Source of the DNA: Rhodospirillales bacterium
GTDB taxonomy: Bacteria > Pseudomonadota > Alphaproteobacteria > Rhodospirillales > Defluviicoccaceae
Direction of reading: 5' to 3'
DNA: 64,000 nt
NCBI GenBank assembly: GCA_016793925.1
Contig: JAEULH010000041.1
Span: 33,944 to 97,943, forward strand
The notes under the pieces were generated by a model. That model did no database searches, was not told the DNA's origin, and saw only the letters and a program-made list of their open reading frames with translations. Below are positions 1 to 8,969 of this stretch, in pieces. The first letter of the stretch is position 1. Each line of letters begins with the position of its first letter. Made by a program: the position numbers and the translations under genes.

Positions 1-48
1 GAGCGACCGGCGGCCCTGGCCGAGCTCGAAAGATGTTGCGCGTCATGA
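1..48 (+). CDS. 3' end of an upstream gene (partial)
   Basis: Frame 1 is open from the window edge and stops at TGA 46-48. The last 15 residues read ERPAALAELERCCAS. The stop overlaps the ATG at 45-47 as ATGA. The same type of overlap links the next genes (1250-1253 and 2338-2341), so this is probably the last codons of another gene of the same operon. The fragment is too short to say what the protein is. Confidence 0.4.
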   Translation, partial: ERPAALAELERCCAS

Positions 49-1253
49 GCCCCCCGACCGCCCCCGCGCCTCAGCTCGCGCTTGATCACGCGCAGTCATG
101 GCCTCGGCGCGTGCTGATGACCGCGGACGCCGTCGGAGGGGTCTGGCCCTACGCGCTGGATCTCGCCCACGGCTTTGCCCGGCGCGGCATCGAAACGCTG
201 CTCGCGGTCATGGGCGAGCCTCCGAGCCCGGACCAGAAGGCCGCGGCCATGGCCATCCCCCGCTTGCAGGTGGAGGCGGCGGCGTTCGCACTGGAGTGGA
301 CGGCCGGCGCGGCGGCCGAAATCGACGAGGCCGGACGCTGGCTGCAGGCGCTGGCGCGAGATTATGGGCCGGACCTGATCCACCTCAACGGTTATGCCCA
401 TGCCGCGCAGCCCTGGCCGGCGCCGGTCGTCGTCGCCGCGCACTCGTGCGTCCGCACCTGGTGGCGTGCGGTTCATGGCGAGGATCCGCCCCCGGAGTGG
501 GAGGAGTATAACGGGCGCGTGCGCAGCGGTCTCAATGCCGCCGATCTGGTGATAGCGCCGACCAGGGCGTTTCTCGCGGCCCTGGTCGAGGCGCACGGCT
601 GGCTGGAGGCGAAGCGGGTCGTCACCAACGGTCGCCGCGAGCCGGCCGTGGCAGGCGGAAAGGCCGGCAAGCAGCCTGTCATCCTGTGCGCGGCGCGGCT
701 GTGGGACGAGGCGAAAAACGTGGCCACGCTTGACGCCGCCGCCGGCGAGGTGCCCTGGCCGGTTTACGTCGCCGGGCGGAGGACAAGGCCGGAGGGTGGC
801 GGCGTCAACGGCTTTACGAACGTTCGCCCGCTCGGCCCGCTCGGCGACGCCGGCCTTCGCGGATGGTTCGATCGCGCCCAGATCTTCGTCTCGCCGGCGC
901 TCTACGAGCCGTTCGGACTGGCGGTCCTGGAGGCGGCGCAAAGCCGCTGCGCGCTGGTCCTTGCCGACATTCCGACCTTCCGCGAGCTGTGGGACGGTGC
1001 CGCCGTCTTCGTCCCGCCACGCGACGACCGGGCGTTGGCCAGGACGCTGAACGAGCTTGCCGACGATCCCGACGCGGCGCGGTGGCTCGGCGGTCGGGCC
1101 GCGGAGCGGGCGCGCCAGTACGGAGTGGACGCGATGATCGGCGGCACCCTGGAGGCCTACAGCGCGGCCGCCACCCTGCGCGGACGCTCGTCCGCATCGT
1201 CCGGTCGCACCATCCCTCGACCCGCCGCGGCCGCTGTGGAAGCCGGGCCGTGA
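45..1253 (+). CDS. GT4-like glycosyltransferase
   Basis: A 402-residue GT-B fold glycosyltransferase, probably cytoplasmic, transferring a sugar from a nucleotide donor to a growing surface glycan. The N terminus (VLMTADAVGGVWPYALDLA) has the acceptor-side layout of GT4 enzymes. The C-terminal half has the usual donor-site signature FVSPALYEPFGLAVLEAAQ, with the E(x7)E arrangement. I chose ATG 45, four codons after an alternative ATG at 33, because it gives an ATGA overlap with the preceding stop. The last ~25 residues are low-complexity and rich in R, S and A. It overlaps the next gene by GTGA. Donor and acceptor cannot be read from the sequence. Confidence 0.8.
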   Translation: MSPPTAPAPQLALDHAQSWPRRVLMTADAVGGVWPYALDLAHGFARRGIETLLAVMGEPPSPDQKAAAMAIPRLQVEAAAFALEWTAGAAAEIDEAGRWLQALARDYGPDLIHLNGYAHAAQPWPAPVVVAAHSCVRTWWRAVHGEDPPPEWEEYNGRVRSGLNAADLVIAPTRAFLAALVEAHGWLEAKRVVTNGRREPAVAGGKAGKQPVILCAARLWDEAKNVATLDAAAGEVPWPVYVAGRRTRPEGGGVNGFTNVRPLGPLGDAGLRGWFDRAQIFVSPALYEPFGLAVLEAAQSRCALVLADIPTFRELWDGAAVFVPPRDDRALARTLNELADDPDAARWLGGRAAERARQYGVDAMIGGTLEAYSAAATLRGRSSASSGRTIPRPAAAAVEAGP

Positions 1254-2341
1254 GGATCGCCTTCTTTGGCTCGAGCCTCGTGTCCGCCTACTGGAACGGG
1301 GCCGCGACCTACTACCGCGGCCTGCTCCGGGCGTTGGCCGAGCGCGGTCACGAGATCACCTTCTACGAGCCCGATGCCCTGGACCGCCAGGCGCACCGGG
1401 ACATGGACGATCCGCCATGGGCCCGTGTCGTCGTGTACGCGGCAAACGAGGGCGCGCTCGATCGCTGCCTGCGCCATGCTGCCCAGGCGGACGTGGTCGT
1501 CAAGGCAAGCGGGGTCGGCGTCTTCGACGCCTACCTGGAAGAAGCCGTCCTTCGGTCACGCCGGCCGGATGCATTCGTCGCGTTCTGGGACGTCGATGCG
1601 CCCGCAACCCTCGAGCGGCTCGAAGTCGATCCGTCCGACCCCTTTCGTCGTCTTATCCCCGAGTACGACACGATCTTCACCTACGGCGGTGGGCCGCCGG
1701 TCATCGCCGCGTATCGCGCGCATGGCGCCAGGGCCTGCATACCGATTTACAACGCGCTCGACCCGACGACGCACTATCCCGTGCCGGCGGAGGCGCGCTT
1801 TTGCAGCGACCTGACCTTCATCGGCAACCGTCTCCCCGACCGGGAGTTGCGCGTCGCCGATTTCTTCTTCGGCGCCGCCGCACGCCTGCCGCAGCAGCGC
1901 TTTCTGATCGGCGGGAGCGGCTGGGAAAGCCGCGACATGCCGGCCAACGTCACTGCGCTTGGGCACGTCTATACCGGTGACCACAACGCCATCAACAGCT
2001 CCGCCCTCGCCGTCCTCAACATCAATCGCGACAGCATGGCCCGGGTCGGCTTCTCGCCGCCGACGCGGGTTTTCGAGGCCGTCGGGGCTGGCGCCTGCCT
2101 GATTACCGACGCCTGGGAGGGCATCGAGGCCTTCCTGACACCCGGTGAGGAGGTTCTGACCGCGGCGGGCGGCGGCGGGGTCGCGGAGATTCTGGCCGGC
2201 CTGTCGAAAGAGGCCGCGCACCGCATCGGCGAAAAGGCCCGCGCGCGCATCCTTGCGCACCACACCTACGCGCACCGGGCCGCGCTGGTTGACGGCGTTC
2301 TGCGCGGCGCGAAGCCGGCGCCGGTCGGGATCCGGAGATGA
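1250..2341 (+). CDS. CgeB-family glycosyltransferase, copy 1
   Basis: A 363-residue protein starting at GTG 1250 inside the GTGA overlap with the upstream gene; a longer in-frame extension back to 863 would run across that whole gene and is rejected. The N terminus (IAFFGSSLVSAYWNGAATYY) and the C-terminal block GFSPPTRVFEAVGAGACLI followed by TDAWEGIE match the layout of CgeB-type proteins (DUF3880 plus a GT1-like C terminus). These are GT-B glycosyltransferases named after a Bacillus spore-coat protein. Two related copies follow at 2338 and 4632, sharing the SxxSxWxxGxAxxxRGL and RGHExxFxE motifs. Substrate unknown. The genes appear translationally coupled. Confidence 0.8.
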   Translation: MRIAFFGSSLVSAYWNGAATYYRGLLRALAERGHEITFYEPDALDRQAHRDMDDPPWARVVVYAANEGALDRCLRHAAQADVVVKASGVGVFDAYLEEAVLRSRRPDAFVAFWDVDAPATLERLEVDPSDPFRRLIPEYDTIFTYGGGPPVIAAYRAHGARACIPIYNALDPTTHYPVPAEARFCSDLTFIGNRLPDRELRVADFFFGAAARLPQQRFLIGGSGWESRDMPANVTALGHVYTGDHNAINSSALAVLNINRDSMARVGFSPPTRVFEAVGAGACLITDAWEGIEAFLTPGEEVLTAAGGGGVAEILAGLSKEAAHRIGEKARARILAHHTYAHRAALVDGVLRGAKPAPVGIRR

Positions 2342-3519
2342 GCGCACCCTTGCGCATCGTCATTCTCGGGCTGTCGTTGACCTCGTCGTGGGGCAACGGC
2401 CACGCGACGACCTACCGCGGGCTGATCAAGGAGCTCTGCCGGCGCGGTCACGAGGTCACCTTCCTCGAGCGCGATGTGCCGTGGTACGCCGGAGAACACC
2501 GGGACATGCCCATCCCGCCATTCGGCCGCGTTCACCTTTACCGGGATCTGGCCGAACTGCGCGCCCGCTTTGCGCGGACCGTGGCTGCCGCCGATCTGGT
2601 GATCATCGGCTCCTACGTTCCCGAAGGCGTCGCGGTCTGTCGCTGGGCGCTATCGATTGCGCGGGGGTTGACCGCCTTCTACGACATCGACGCGCCGGTA
2701 ACGCTCGCCAAGCTGGCGCGCGGCGAGATGGACTACCTCTCCCCCGACCTGGTGCCCCGGTTCGACCTCTACCTGTCGTTCTCGGCAGGACCGCTCCTGG
2801 AGCGCATCCGTAGGCAGTTCGGCGCGCGTCGGACGGGGATCCTCTACTGCTCGTTCGATCCGGAGCTCTATTTCCCGGAGGCGGCGGAAATCCGCTGGCG
2901 CCTCGGCTACCTCGGCACCTACAGCGACGACAGACAGCCGACGTTGACCGCGCTGCTCATCGATCCGGCCCGCAGCCTTGACACCCGTCGCTTCGTCGTT
3001 GCCGGGCCGCAGTACCCGGCCGGGATCGAATGGCCGGACAACGTGGAGCGCATCGACCACGTCCCGCCAAGCGCGCACCGCGCCTTCTACAACGCCCAGG
3101 CATTCACGCTCAACGTCACGCGGGGCGATATGGTCGCCGCCGGCTGGTCGCCGAGCGTGCGCCTGTTCGAGGCGGCGGGTTGCGGCGTGCCGGTCATCTC
3201 CGACGACTGGGAAGGTCTGGACAGCCTCCTTGCCCCCGGCGAAGAGATCCTGATCGCGCGCAACGCGGACGACGTTCGCCGTTACCTGGAAGAAATCGAC
3301 GAGGATCGCCGGCGCGCGATCGGCGCCGCAGCGCGTCGCAAGGTGCTCGCCGAGCACAGCGCCGCAGCACGGGCGCGACAGCTCGAGGACTACGTCGCGC
3401 AGTTGCGCGAAGAAACAGGGAAGGTGGCACCGGCAAGGAGGCGGCCGATCCCGGCGCGCGCGACCGAGAGAACAGGAAACGACGCGGAACGACAGGGGCA
3501 ACATGAGCGTGCACCTTGA
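2338..3519 (+). CDS. CgeB-family glycosyltransferase, copy 2
   Basis: A 393-residue protein with ATG 2338 overlapping the previous stop (ATGA). The N terminus [20 protein letters not shown] followed by [12 protein letters not shown] is the clearest CgeB-family signature of the three copies. The C-terminal donor-site block is [20 protein letters not shown] and then [17 protein letters not shown]. The last 45 residues are charged and repetitive and probably disordered. The next gene starts inside it at 3503. Copies 1 and 2 are closer to each other than to copy 3, as expected of a tandem duplication that has diverged. The enzyme presumably adds a sugar to the surface glycan made by this locus; the sugar is not known. 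Confidence 0.82.
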   Translation: MSAPLRIVILGLSLTSSWGNGHATTYRGLIKELCRRGHEVTFLERDVPWYAGEHRDMPIPPFGRVHLYRDLAELRARFARTVAAADLVIIGSYVPEGVAVCRWALSIARGLTAFYDIDAPVTLAKLARGEMDYLSPDLVPRFDLYLSFSAGPLLERIRRQFGARRTGILYCSFDPELYFPEAAEIRWRLGYLGTYSDDRQPTLTALLIDPARSLDTRRFVVAGPQYPAGIEWPDNVERIDHVPPSAHRAFYNAQAFTLNVTRGDMVAAGWSPSVRLFEAAGCGVPVISDDWEGLDSLLAPGEEILIARNADDVRRYLEEIDEDRRRAIGAAARRKVLAEHSAAARARQLEDYVAQLREETGKVAPARRRPIPARATERTGNDAERQGQHERAP

Positions 3520-4618
3520 CAAGGCAGCAGCCTCGCGCCGGACCATTCTGGTCACCGGCGGTGCCGGTTTTATCGGCTCGCACCTTTGCGAACGTCTTCT
3601 CGAACGTGGTGACATCGTCTGGTGCCTGGATAACAACTCGACCGGCTCGTTGGACAATGTCGGCGCCATCATGGCCAGCAAGCGGTTCCGCTTGATCGAC
3701 CGCGATATCATCCAGCCGCTGCCGCTCCACGTCGACGAGATCTATAACCTCGCCTGCCCCGCCTCGCCGGCGCATTACCAGGCCGACCCGATCCGCACGA
3801 CACGAACTTGCGTCCTCGGTGCGCTGAACGTGCTCGATCTGGCCCATCGCTGCGGCGCCAGGGTTCTCCAGGCATCGACCAGCGAGATCTACGGCGAACC
3901 GGAGGTTCACCCGCAGCGCGAGACCTACTGGGGCCACGTCAACCCCATCGGGGCGCGCGCCTGCTACGACGAGGGCAAACGCTGCGCCGAGTCGCTGTTC
4001 TTCGACTATCACCGCAGCCGCGGCGTGGCCATCAGGATTGCCCGCATCTTCAACACCTACGGGCCGCGGATGCAGGCCGACGACGGCCGGATCGTCTCGA
4101 ACTTTATCGTACAGGCGCTGCGCGATCGGCCGCTCACCGTCTATGGCGACGGCCGGCAGACGCGGTCGTTCTGTTACGTCCGCGACATGGTCGACGCGCT
4201 GATCCGGCTGATGGACGCGCCCGACGATCTCACCGGCCCGATGAACCTCGGCAACCCGCACGAAGTGCCGGTCATCTATTTGGCCGACCGGATCATCGCC
4301 ATGACCGGCGCCTCCGCGTCGATCGTCTTCAAGCCGCTGCCGCCGGATGATCCGAGCCGCCGGCGGCCGGACATCGGATGCGCGAGGCGGGCGCTGGGCT
4401 GGGAACCCGTCGTTTCGCTGGAGGAGGGGCTGGCCGCGACCGTCGATTACTTCCGCGCGGTTCTGCAGGACAAGGGGCGGGCGACGGCCGGACATGACGG
4501 CGGTCGCAGCGATGGCGTTTGCGGCACGATCGGCCGGGCCGACGCGCGTCTGGAGCGGCCGTCGGCGCTGCATCCGGTCGAGCCGCGCGCCGCGGGCGGG
4601 GCCGGGGCGAGGCGGTGA
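3503..4618 (+). CDS. uxs: UDP-xylose synthase-type SDR (UDP-glucuronate decarboxylase)
   Basis: A 371-residue extended short-chain dehydrogenase. The NAD-binding motif GGAGFIGSH is at about residues 19-27. [14 protein letters not shown] and [16 protein letters not shown] include the catalytic Tyr155 and Lys159. [11 protein letters not shown] and DGRIVSNFI follow. This run is nearly diagnostic for UDP-glucuronate decarboxylase, which oxidises and decarboxylates UDP-glucuronate to UDP-xylose. The last ~45 residues are an unrelated low-complexity tail. The start overlaps copy 2 of the CgeB genes by 17 bp and copy 3 follows after 13 bp, so the nucleotide sugar is probably used by the glycosyltransferases of this operon. 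A dTDP-glucose 4,6-dehydratase-like activity is the less likely alternative. Confidence 0.88.
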   Translation: MSVHLDKAAASRRTILVTGGAGFIGSHLCERLLERGDIVWCLDNNSTGSLDNVGAIMASKRFRLIDRDIIQPLPLHVDEIYNLACPASPAHYQADPIRTTRTCVLGALNVLDLAHRCGARVLQASTSEIYGEPEVHPQRETYWGHVNPIGARACYDEGKRCAESLFFDYHRSRGVAIRIARIFNTYGPRMQADDGRIVSNFIVQALRDRPLTVYGDGRQTRSFCYVRDMVDALIRLMDAPDDLTGPMNLGNPHEVPVIYLADRIIAMTGASASIVFKPLPPDDPSRRRPDIGCARRALGWEPVVSLEEGLAATVDYFRAVLQDKGRATAGHDGGRSDGVCGTIGRADARLERPSALHPVEPRAAGGAGARR

Positions 4619-4631
4619 AGCGGTTGCGCTG

Positions 4632-5840
4632 ATGCGCTTTGTCTACTTCACCCATTCGCTCGTCTCCGACTGGAACCACGGCAACGCCCACTTCCTCCGC
4701 GGCGTCGTCCGCGAGCTGCAGGCGCGCGGCCATCAGACACGGCTGTTCGAGCCGGAGAACGGCTGGAGCCGCGCCAACCTCGTCGCCGCCCACGGCGAGG
4801 CGGCCGTGACCCGGTTCGCCCGGCGTTTCCCGGGCATGCATTCGGCGACGTACACCCGCGAAAACACCGACCTCGATGCGATGCTCGAGGGCGCGGACGT
4901 CGTCGTCGTCCATGAATGGAACGAGCCATGGCTGGTCGCGGCGATCGGCCGCTATCGGTCTCGCGGCGGTCGGTTCCTGTTGATGTTCCACGATACCCAC
5001 CACCGGGCGGCGACCGCGCCGGACGAGCTCGACGCCTTCGACCTCGACGGCTACGACGGCGTTCTCGCCTTCGGCGACGTCGTCAGCGAGATCTACAGGA
5101 AGCGCGGCTGGGCGCGGGAGGTCAGGACCTGGCACGAAGCGGCGGACACGGCGCTGTTTCGCCCGCATCCGGAGATCGCGCCGATCGCAGACCTGATCTG
5201 GGTCGGGAACTGGGGCGACGGCGAACGCAGCGCCGAACTGGATGCGTTTTTGCTCGAACCCGTCCGCCGCCTGCACCTCAGTGCGCGCGTCCACGGCGTC
5301 CGCTACCCGGCGGAAGCGCTGGCAGCTCTGGCGCGGGCGGGGATCGTCTACGGAGACTGGCTCGCCAACGACCGCGTGCCGGAGGCTTTCGCCGCCCATC
5401 GCCTGACGGTGCATGTGCCGCGCGGGCCATACGCCCGGACCTTGCCCGGCATTCCGACGATCCGCGTCTTCGAAGCGCTCGCCTGCGGCATCCCCTTGGT
5501 CTCGGCGCCATGGGACGACTGCGAGGGCCTGTTCCGCGCGGGGCAGGATTTCCTGTTCGCCGCGGACGGCGACGCCATGGCCGGCAAGCTGCGCGCGTTG
5601 CTCGCCGAGCCGGCGGCGGCGGCGGCGCTCGCGGCAAGCGGGCTGGAGACGATCCGTACCCGCCACACCTGCGCCCACCGGGTCGACGAACTGCTCGCCA
5701 TTTGCGCGGCCCGAGGCAGAGCCGATGTGGGCGGTGCTGGCGACGGCGCCCGCGAACCGGTCCGCGCGCACCCGTCAGATGTGCAACTGGCCTTCGGCGA
5801 CGACGACGGCGGCGCCGGCCAGCGCAGCGCGGCGCAGTGA
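4632..5840 (+). CDS. CgeB-family glycosyltransferase, copy 3
   Basis: A 402-residue protein. ATG 4632 is chosen because the family N terminus (MRFVYFTHSLVSDWNHGNAH) begins there; the open frame upstream overlaps the SDR gene and carries no family motif. The C-terminal half has IPTIRVFEALACGIPLVS and DDCEGLF, the donor-site block seen in copies 1 and 2. It is the last plus-strand gene of the polysaccharide operon. Its final ~20 codons overlap the 3' end of the convergent PhzF-like gene by 66 bp. That tail is not conserved with the other copies and may have arisen by loss of an earlier stop. Confidence 0.8.
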   Translation: MRFVYFTHSLVSDWNHGNAHFLRGVVRELQARGHQTRLFEPENGWSRANLVAAHGEAAVTRFARRFPGMHSATYTRENTDLDAMLEGADVVVVHEWNEPWLVAAIGRYRSRGGRFLLMFHDTHHRAATAPDELDAFDLDGYDGVLAFGDVVSEIYRKRGWAREVRTWHEAADTALFRPHPEIAPIADLIWVGNWGDGERSAELDAFLLEPVRRLHLSARVHGVRYPAEALAALARAGIVYGDWLANDRVPEAFAAHRLTVHVPRGPYARTLPGIPTIRVFEALACGIPLVSAPWDDCEGLFRAGQDFLFAADGDAMAGKLRALLAEPAAAAALAASGLETIRTRHTCAHRVDELLAICAARGRADVGGAGDGAREPVRAHPSDVQLAFGDDDGGAGQRSAAQ

Positions 5841-6680
5841 TCCCGCCTCCACCGTCAGTTCCAGGCGGATCAGCGACGGTCGGCCCATTTCGAAGCCTTG
5901 CTCCACGACATAGGCTCGCGATCCGTCGCGCGGGGTCTCGGCCTCCACGATCTGCCCGGCGAGCGCCGCCACGGCGGCTCCCGTCGCCGGATCCTCGGCA
6001 ACGCCCAGGTCCGGGGCGAACATGCGGGCGTGGAACTGGTGGGCAGGATCTTCGCAATCGCTTGAGTAGACAAAAACTCCGGACGCTTGGGTCGCACCGC
6101 GAAGACGCGCCCAGGCCTCGGGCACGACCCGGGCGCGGCGCACGGCGTCGCGACCTCCGACCGGGACCAGAAGAAATGGCACACCCGCCGACCACACCCC
6201 CACCCCGTGGCCATCGAAGCCGATGTCGGCGGGCGAAAGGCCAAGGCCGCCGGCGACAACCTCCGGTGCCGGGGCGGACGCAACGCGCTGCGAGAGCGCC
6301 GGCAATCGGCACGAGGCAATCCCCGTCCGCACCGATGTGACGCTCACCCGGCAACGGACCGCCCCCACTTGCTCCTCAAGCGTGACCACCGCCTCGCCGG
6401 CTTCGCCGAGACGGTCGAGCGCGGCCAGGCAGACGGCCGACCCGACCGTGGGATGGCCCGCGAACGGAAGCTCGCGGCTCGGGGTAAAGATGCGCAGGCG
6501 CGCCCGGTGTTCGGGGTCGGCAGGCGGAAGGACGAACACGGTTTCCGAAAGGTTGAACTCGGCGGCGACCGCCTGCATCGTCGCGTCTGTCAGGCCGCCG
6601 GCGTCAAGAACGACAGCGAGGGGGTTGCCGGCGAGCGCCCTGTCGGTGAAGACGTCGAGGATACGGTAGGCGCGGGCCAA
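5775..6680 (-). CDS. PhzF-family isomerase/epimerase-like protein
   Basis: A 301-residue protein of the PhzF/diaminopimelate epimerase fold. Visible motifs are GNPLAVVLD, the catalytic-Glu segment NLSETVFV, the glycine-rich FAGHPTVGSA and the C-terminal EDPATGAAVAAL. I place the start at TTG 6680, which reads MARAYRILDVFTD and has GAGG 8 bases upstream. The longer open frame would run back through the sulfotransferase gene. It lies 10 bp downstream of that gene on the same strand. PhzF proteins catalyse isomerisations of small acids; the substrate here is unknown. A role in polysaccharide synthesis is not implied by the family. Confidence 0.82.
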   Translation of the reverse strand: MARAYRILDVFTDRALAGNPLAVVLDAGGLTDATMQAVAAEFNLSETVFVLPPADPEHRARLRIFTPSRELPFAGHPTVGSAVCLAALDRLGEAGEAVVTLEEQVGAVRCRVSVTSVRTGIASCRLPALSQRVASAPAPEVVAGGLGLSPADIGFDGHGVGVWSAGVPFLLVPVGGRDAVRRARVVPEAWARLRGATQASGVFVYSSDCEDPAHQFHARMFAPDLGVAEDPATGAAVAALAGQIVEAETPRDGSRAYVVEQGFEMGRPSLIRLELTVEAGSLRRAALAGAAVVVAEGQLHI

Positions 6681-6690
6681 CGGATACGCC

Positions 6691-7338
6691 TCAGAACGAG
6701 TAGCCGAACATCTCGATATCGTCGCGGAAGGTGCGCGCAACGAGCGACTTCGTATGCTCGTTGTAATAGGAGCGGTAGTCGGTGTGGTCGCTCTTGTTGA
6801 GATGGGGCAGCGTGTTCTGGATGCCGATGCGATCGCAGACCGTCGCGAAGTCGGCCTCGATGTTTTCCAGCTTGCCGATGAAATCGACGAGACTCGTTCC
6901 GTCATAGTCGACGATGAAGTCCCGCTGCAGTTTATAATTGCCCTCGCATCTCCACTCGATGAATTTCTGAAAATCCATCCCCGCCGCTATCTTGTGGGTG
7001 CGCGTATACCATCGCTGAGTGGTAAAGTGATACAGGGACACCTGCCAGTCCCACGGATTTCTCACGAAGCAGAACTTGAAATACGTGTCGAAATCCGGCA
7101 CCAGCGGCTTGATGTCCCGGGCGAGCGCATGGTCGAGCAGCGGGTACTGATTCTTCAGGCCCAGCCCCTCCCGCAACCGGCGGGCGCGCAAGAAGGTGAA
7201 CCGCCAGAGGAAGCGGGCGGCCTTCTTCAGGCGGTAAGCCTCTTCGTATTTTTCCAGTGCCTCGCTGATGCTGGTGCCGGCGACCTTGTAGACATGGATG
7301 AAGATGAATTTCCGCTGTCTCGATATGAGAGTCGCCAT
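6691..7338 (-). CDS. Sulfotransferase family 2 protein
   Basis: A 215-residue cytoplasmic or membrane-associated sulfotransferase. The PAPS 5'-phosphosulfate loop is HVYKVAGTSISEAL (about residues 15-28). The 3'-phosphate motif is CFVRNPWDWQVSLYHF, with Arg93 and Ser101. Together these are typical of Sulfotransfer_2 enzymes, which move sulfate from PAPS to carbohydrate hydroxyls. It lies between the PhzF-like gene and the O-antigen ligase/polymerase gene on the same strand, opposite the CgeB operon, so a glycan acceptor is plausible. A second, distantly related sulfotransferase lies at 26905. I see no PAPS synthesis genes (cysND/cysC) in the window. Confidence 0.82.
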   Translation of the reverse strand: MATLISRQRKFIFIHVYKVAGTSISEALEKYEEAYRLKKAARFLWRFTFLRARRLREGLGLKNQYPLLDHALARDIKPLVPDFDTYFKFCFVRNPWDWQVSLYHFTTQRWYTRTHKIAAGMDFQKFIEWRCEGNYKLQRDFIVDYDGTSLVDFIGKLENIEADFATVCDRIGIQNTLPHLNKSDHTDYRSYYNEHTKSLVARTFRDDIEMFGYSF

Positions 7339-7445
7339 GCGTCCAAGGTTCCTCAGGCTATGGCCGGGAGATAAGGGTCGAATTCACGTTATCGGGCAGA
7401 TCCGCCCCGGTCGCCTGCGATGCGCCGGACGCTCATCCGGGCCCT

Positions 7446-8759
7446 CTAGGGACCCAATGCCGGAACGCCCGGCGGATCCGCCGAAACCTTCCGTTCCAAC
7501 TGTTGCAGCCGCGACAAACGAAGCGCGATGAGGCAGCAGAAGATGTACGAGATCGAGAAGGAGTTGCCGACGTTGATCGCCCGGCGTTCGAACAAACCGG
7601 CAAGGGCGTAGGAGATTATCAAGCCGATGAGGAACAGGCGGAGCTTGTCCTCTTTGACGCTGAACGCGCGCACCAGCGAGCCGATCAGGAAACACATGTA
7701 GGCAATGAAGCCGACAAAGCCGGTGTCCGCCAGCATGGCGATATAGGCGTTGTGCGCGGACATCTCGGTGTAGACCATGAACTCTTCGTGCTTGCGAAAG
7801 CCCACGCCCAGCAGAGGCGAGCGGAACCAGATGTGCAGCGCCTCGCGCCAGGTCTGGTCCCGCCCGGTCGCGCCGCTGTCCAGTCCGCGTTGAGGGTCGT
7901 GCAGACGCAGCACATCGTTTATAAGGACATCCGAGTGGAACGCGACAAAGCCGAACACAACCATTACTGCCGCGTACGTCGCGATCATCTTCCAGGTGAT
8001 GTCGAGCTTCTTGTCGTAGGCGTAAAACTGGTGGGCAAAAATGACAAGGGTCGGCATCAGCGCGACCATGCTGCCGCGGGTCTGCGCGTTGTACATGGTC
8101 ATCATCACCACGACCATGCAGATGCCCTGAAGAATCCTGTTCTTCAGGGCGAACGCGCCGATGGCGACGTTGAGCGAGAACAGGCCCCAGACGTTGGGCT
8201 GCGCGCCGGCATGCAGTCGACCCCAAACGCGCTCACCCGTCATGTTGATGTAGACCAGAAAGGGAATCATCATCAGGGCGTAGACGCCGACGATCCGCAT
8301 GATCAACGACGTGTCGGTCGTGCTGGCGATCAGAATGCCCAGCATGAAGACGAACATCACGTTCGCCAGGTTGGCCAGATCCTCCCAGTCGAAGCTATTG
8401 ACCAGGTAGCTGAGAAGGAAGATGACCATAAAAGCCCAGAGGAACCACATGCCGGGGCCGTTCCCGCGGGTATCGATCGGCAGGAGCAGGCAGTGGAGCA
8501 TGGCCGGAATCATGCCGGCGATCAGGGCGATCTCGAGCAGGATCTTGTTATCGGGCGCCAGGTGGAAGACGAAGCTCAGCCCAAACAGCCACGCGGCGTA
8601 GGCGACGGCGACACATTGTACCGGCTCGACGCCGAACGGGAGTTCGAACCGCCGTTCCGGCTGCTCGAAGCGCGAAGACGCGGTGCTATCCAAAGGCGGT
8701 TTCCTCTGAGGCGCAACTTCCCCGCTCGCAGGTTCGCGAGACGCGGTGCACATGCACAA
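7446..8759 (-). CDS. O-antigen ligase/polymerase family membrane protein
   Basis: A 437-residue inner-membrane protein with about ten hydrophobic segments and a large periplasmic loop near residues 280-340. The loop contains GRDQTWREALHIWFRSPLLG, which resembles the Wzy_C signature of O-antigen ligases and polymerases (GR...W...PLLGVG), followed by SAHNAYIAMLADTGFVGF. Such proteins polymerise repeat units or attach finished O-antigen to lipid A-core. Ligase (WaaL) and polymerase (Wzy) activities cannot be separated from sequence alone. The N-terminal 50 residues are polar and poorly conserved, so a downstream start is possible. It is the first gene of a minus-strand group with the sulfotransferase and PhzF-like genes. 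Confidence 0.8.
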   Translation of the reverse strand: MCMCTASREPASGEVAPQRKPPLDSTASSRFEQPERRFELPFGVEPVQCVAVAYAAWLFGLSFVFHLAPDNKILLEIALIAGMIPAMLHCLLLPIDTRGNGPGMWFLWAFMVIFLLSYLVNSFDWEDLANLANVMFVFMLGILIASTTDTSLIMRIVGVYALMMIPFLVYINMTGERVWGRLHAGAQPNVWGLFSLNVAIGAFALKNRILQGICMVVVMMTMYNAQTRGSMVALMPTLVIFAHQFYAYDKKLDITWKMIATYAAVMVVFGFVAFHSDVLINDVLRLHDPQRGLDSGATGRDQTWREALHIWFRSPLLGVGFRKHEEFMVYTEMSAHNAYIAMLADTGFVGFIAYMCFLIGSLVRAFSVKEDKLRLFLIGLIISYALAGLFERRAINVGNSFSISYIFCCLIALRLSRLQQLERKVSADPPGVPALGP

Positions 8760-8969
8760 TGCCGCCCGCGTGTGTTCAAGTCAACGTGCAGGGGGCCGGG
8801 TGGGGCCGGGAGAGGCCTGGAGACGGTTGGAACGCCACGTGAGGAAACACGCGCGCGTGCTTATCGGCCGCCAAGCCCTGACGCCACGGGCATTCGCCGA
8901 CGAGGCAGGACCATCCCCATCTTCGGTCAGAAGCGATGCCGCCGCAACGGGACATGAGGGGATCCGCCG

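Noticed and set aside
863..1249. N-terminal extension of the first CgeB gene
   Set aside because: It overlaps the GT4-like gene in another frame and is Arg/Gly-rich; GTG 1250 with the GTGA overlap starts exactly at the family N terminus.
4347..4631. N-terminal extension of the third CgeB gene
   Set aside because: It overlaps the UXS-type gene and carries no conserved sequence; ATG 4632 fits the family.
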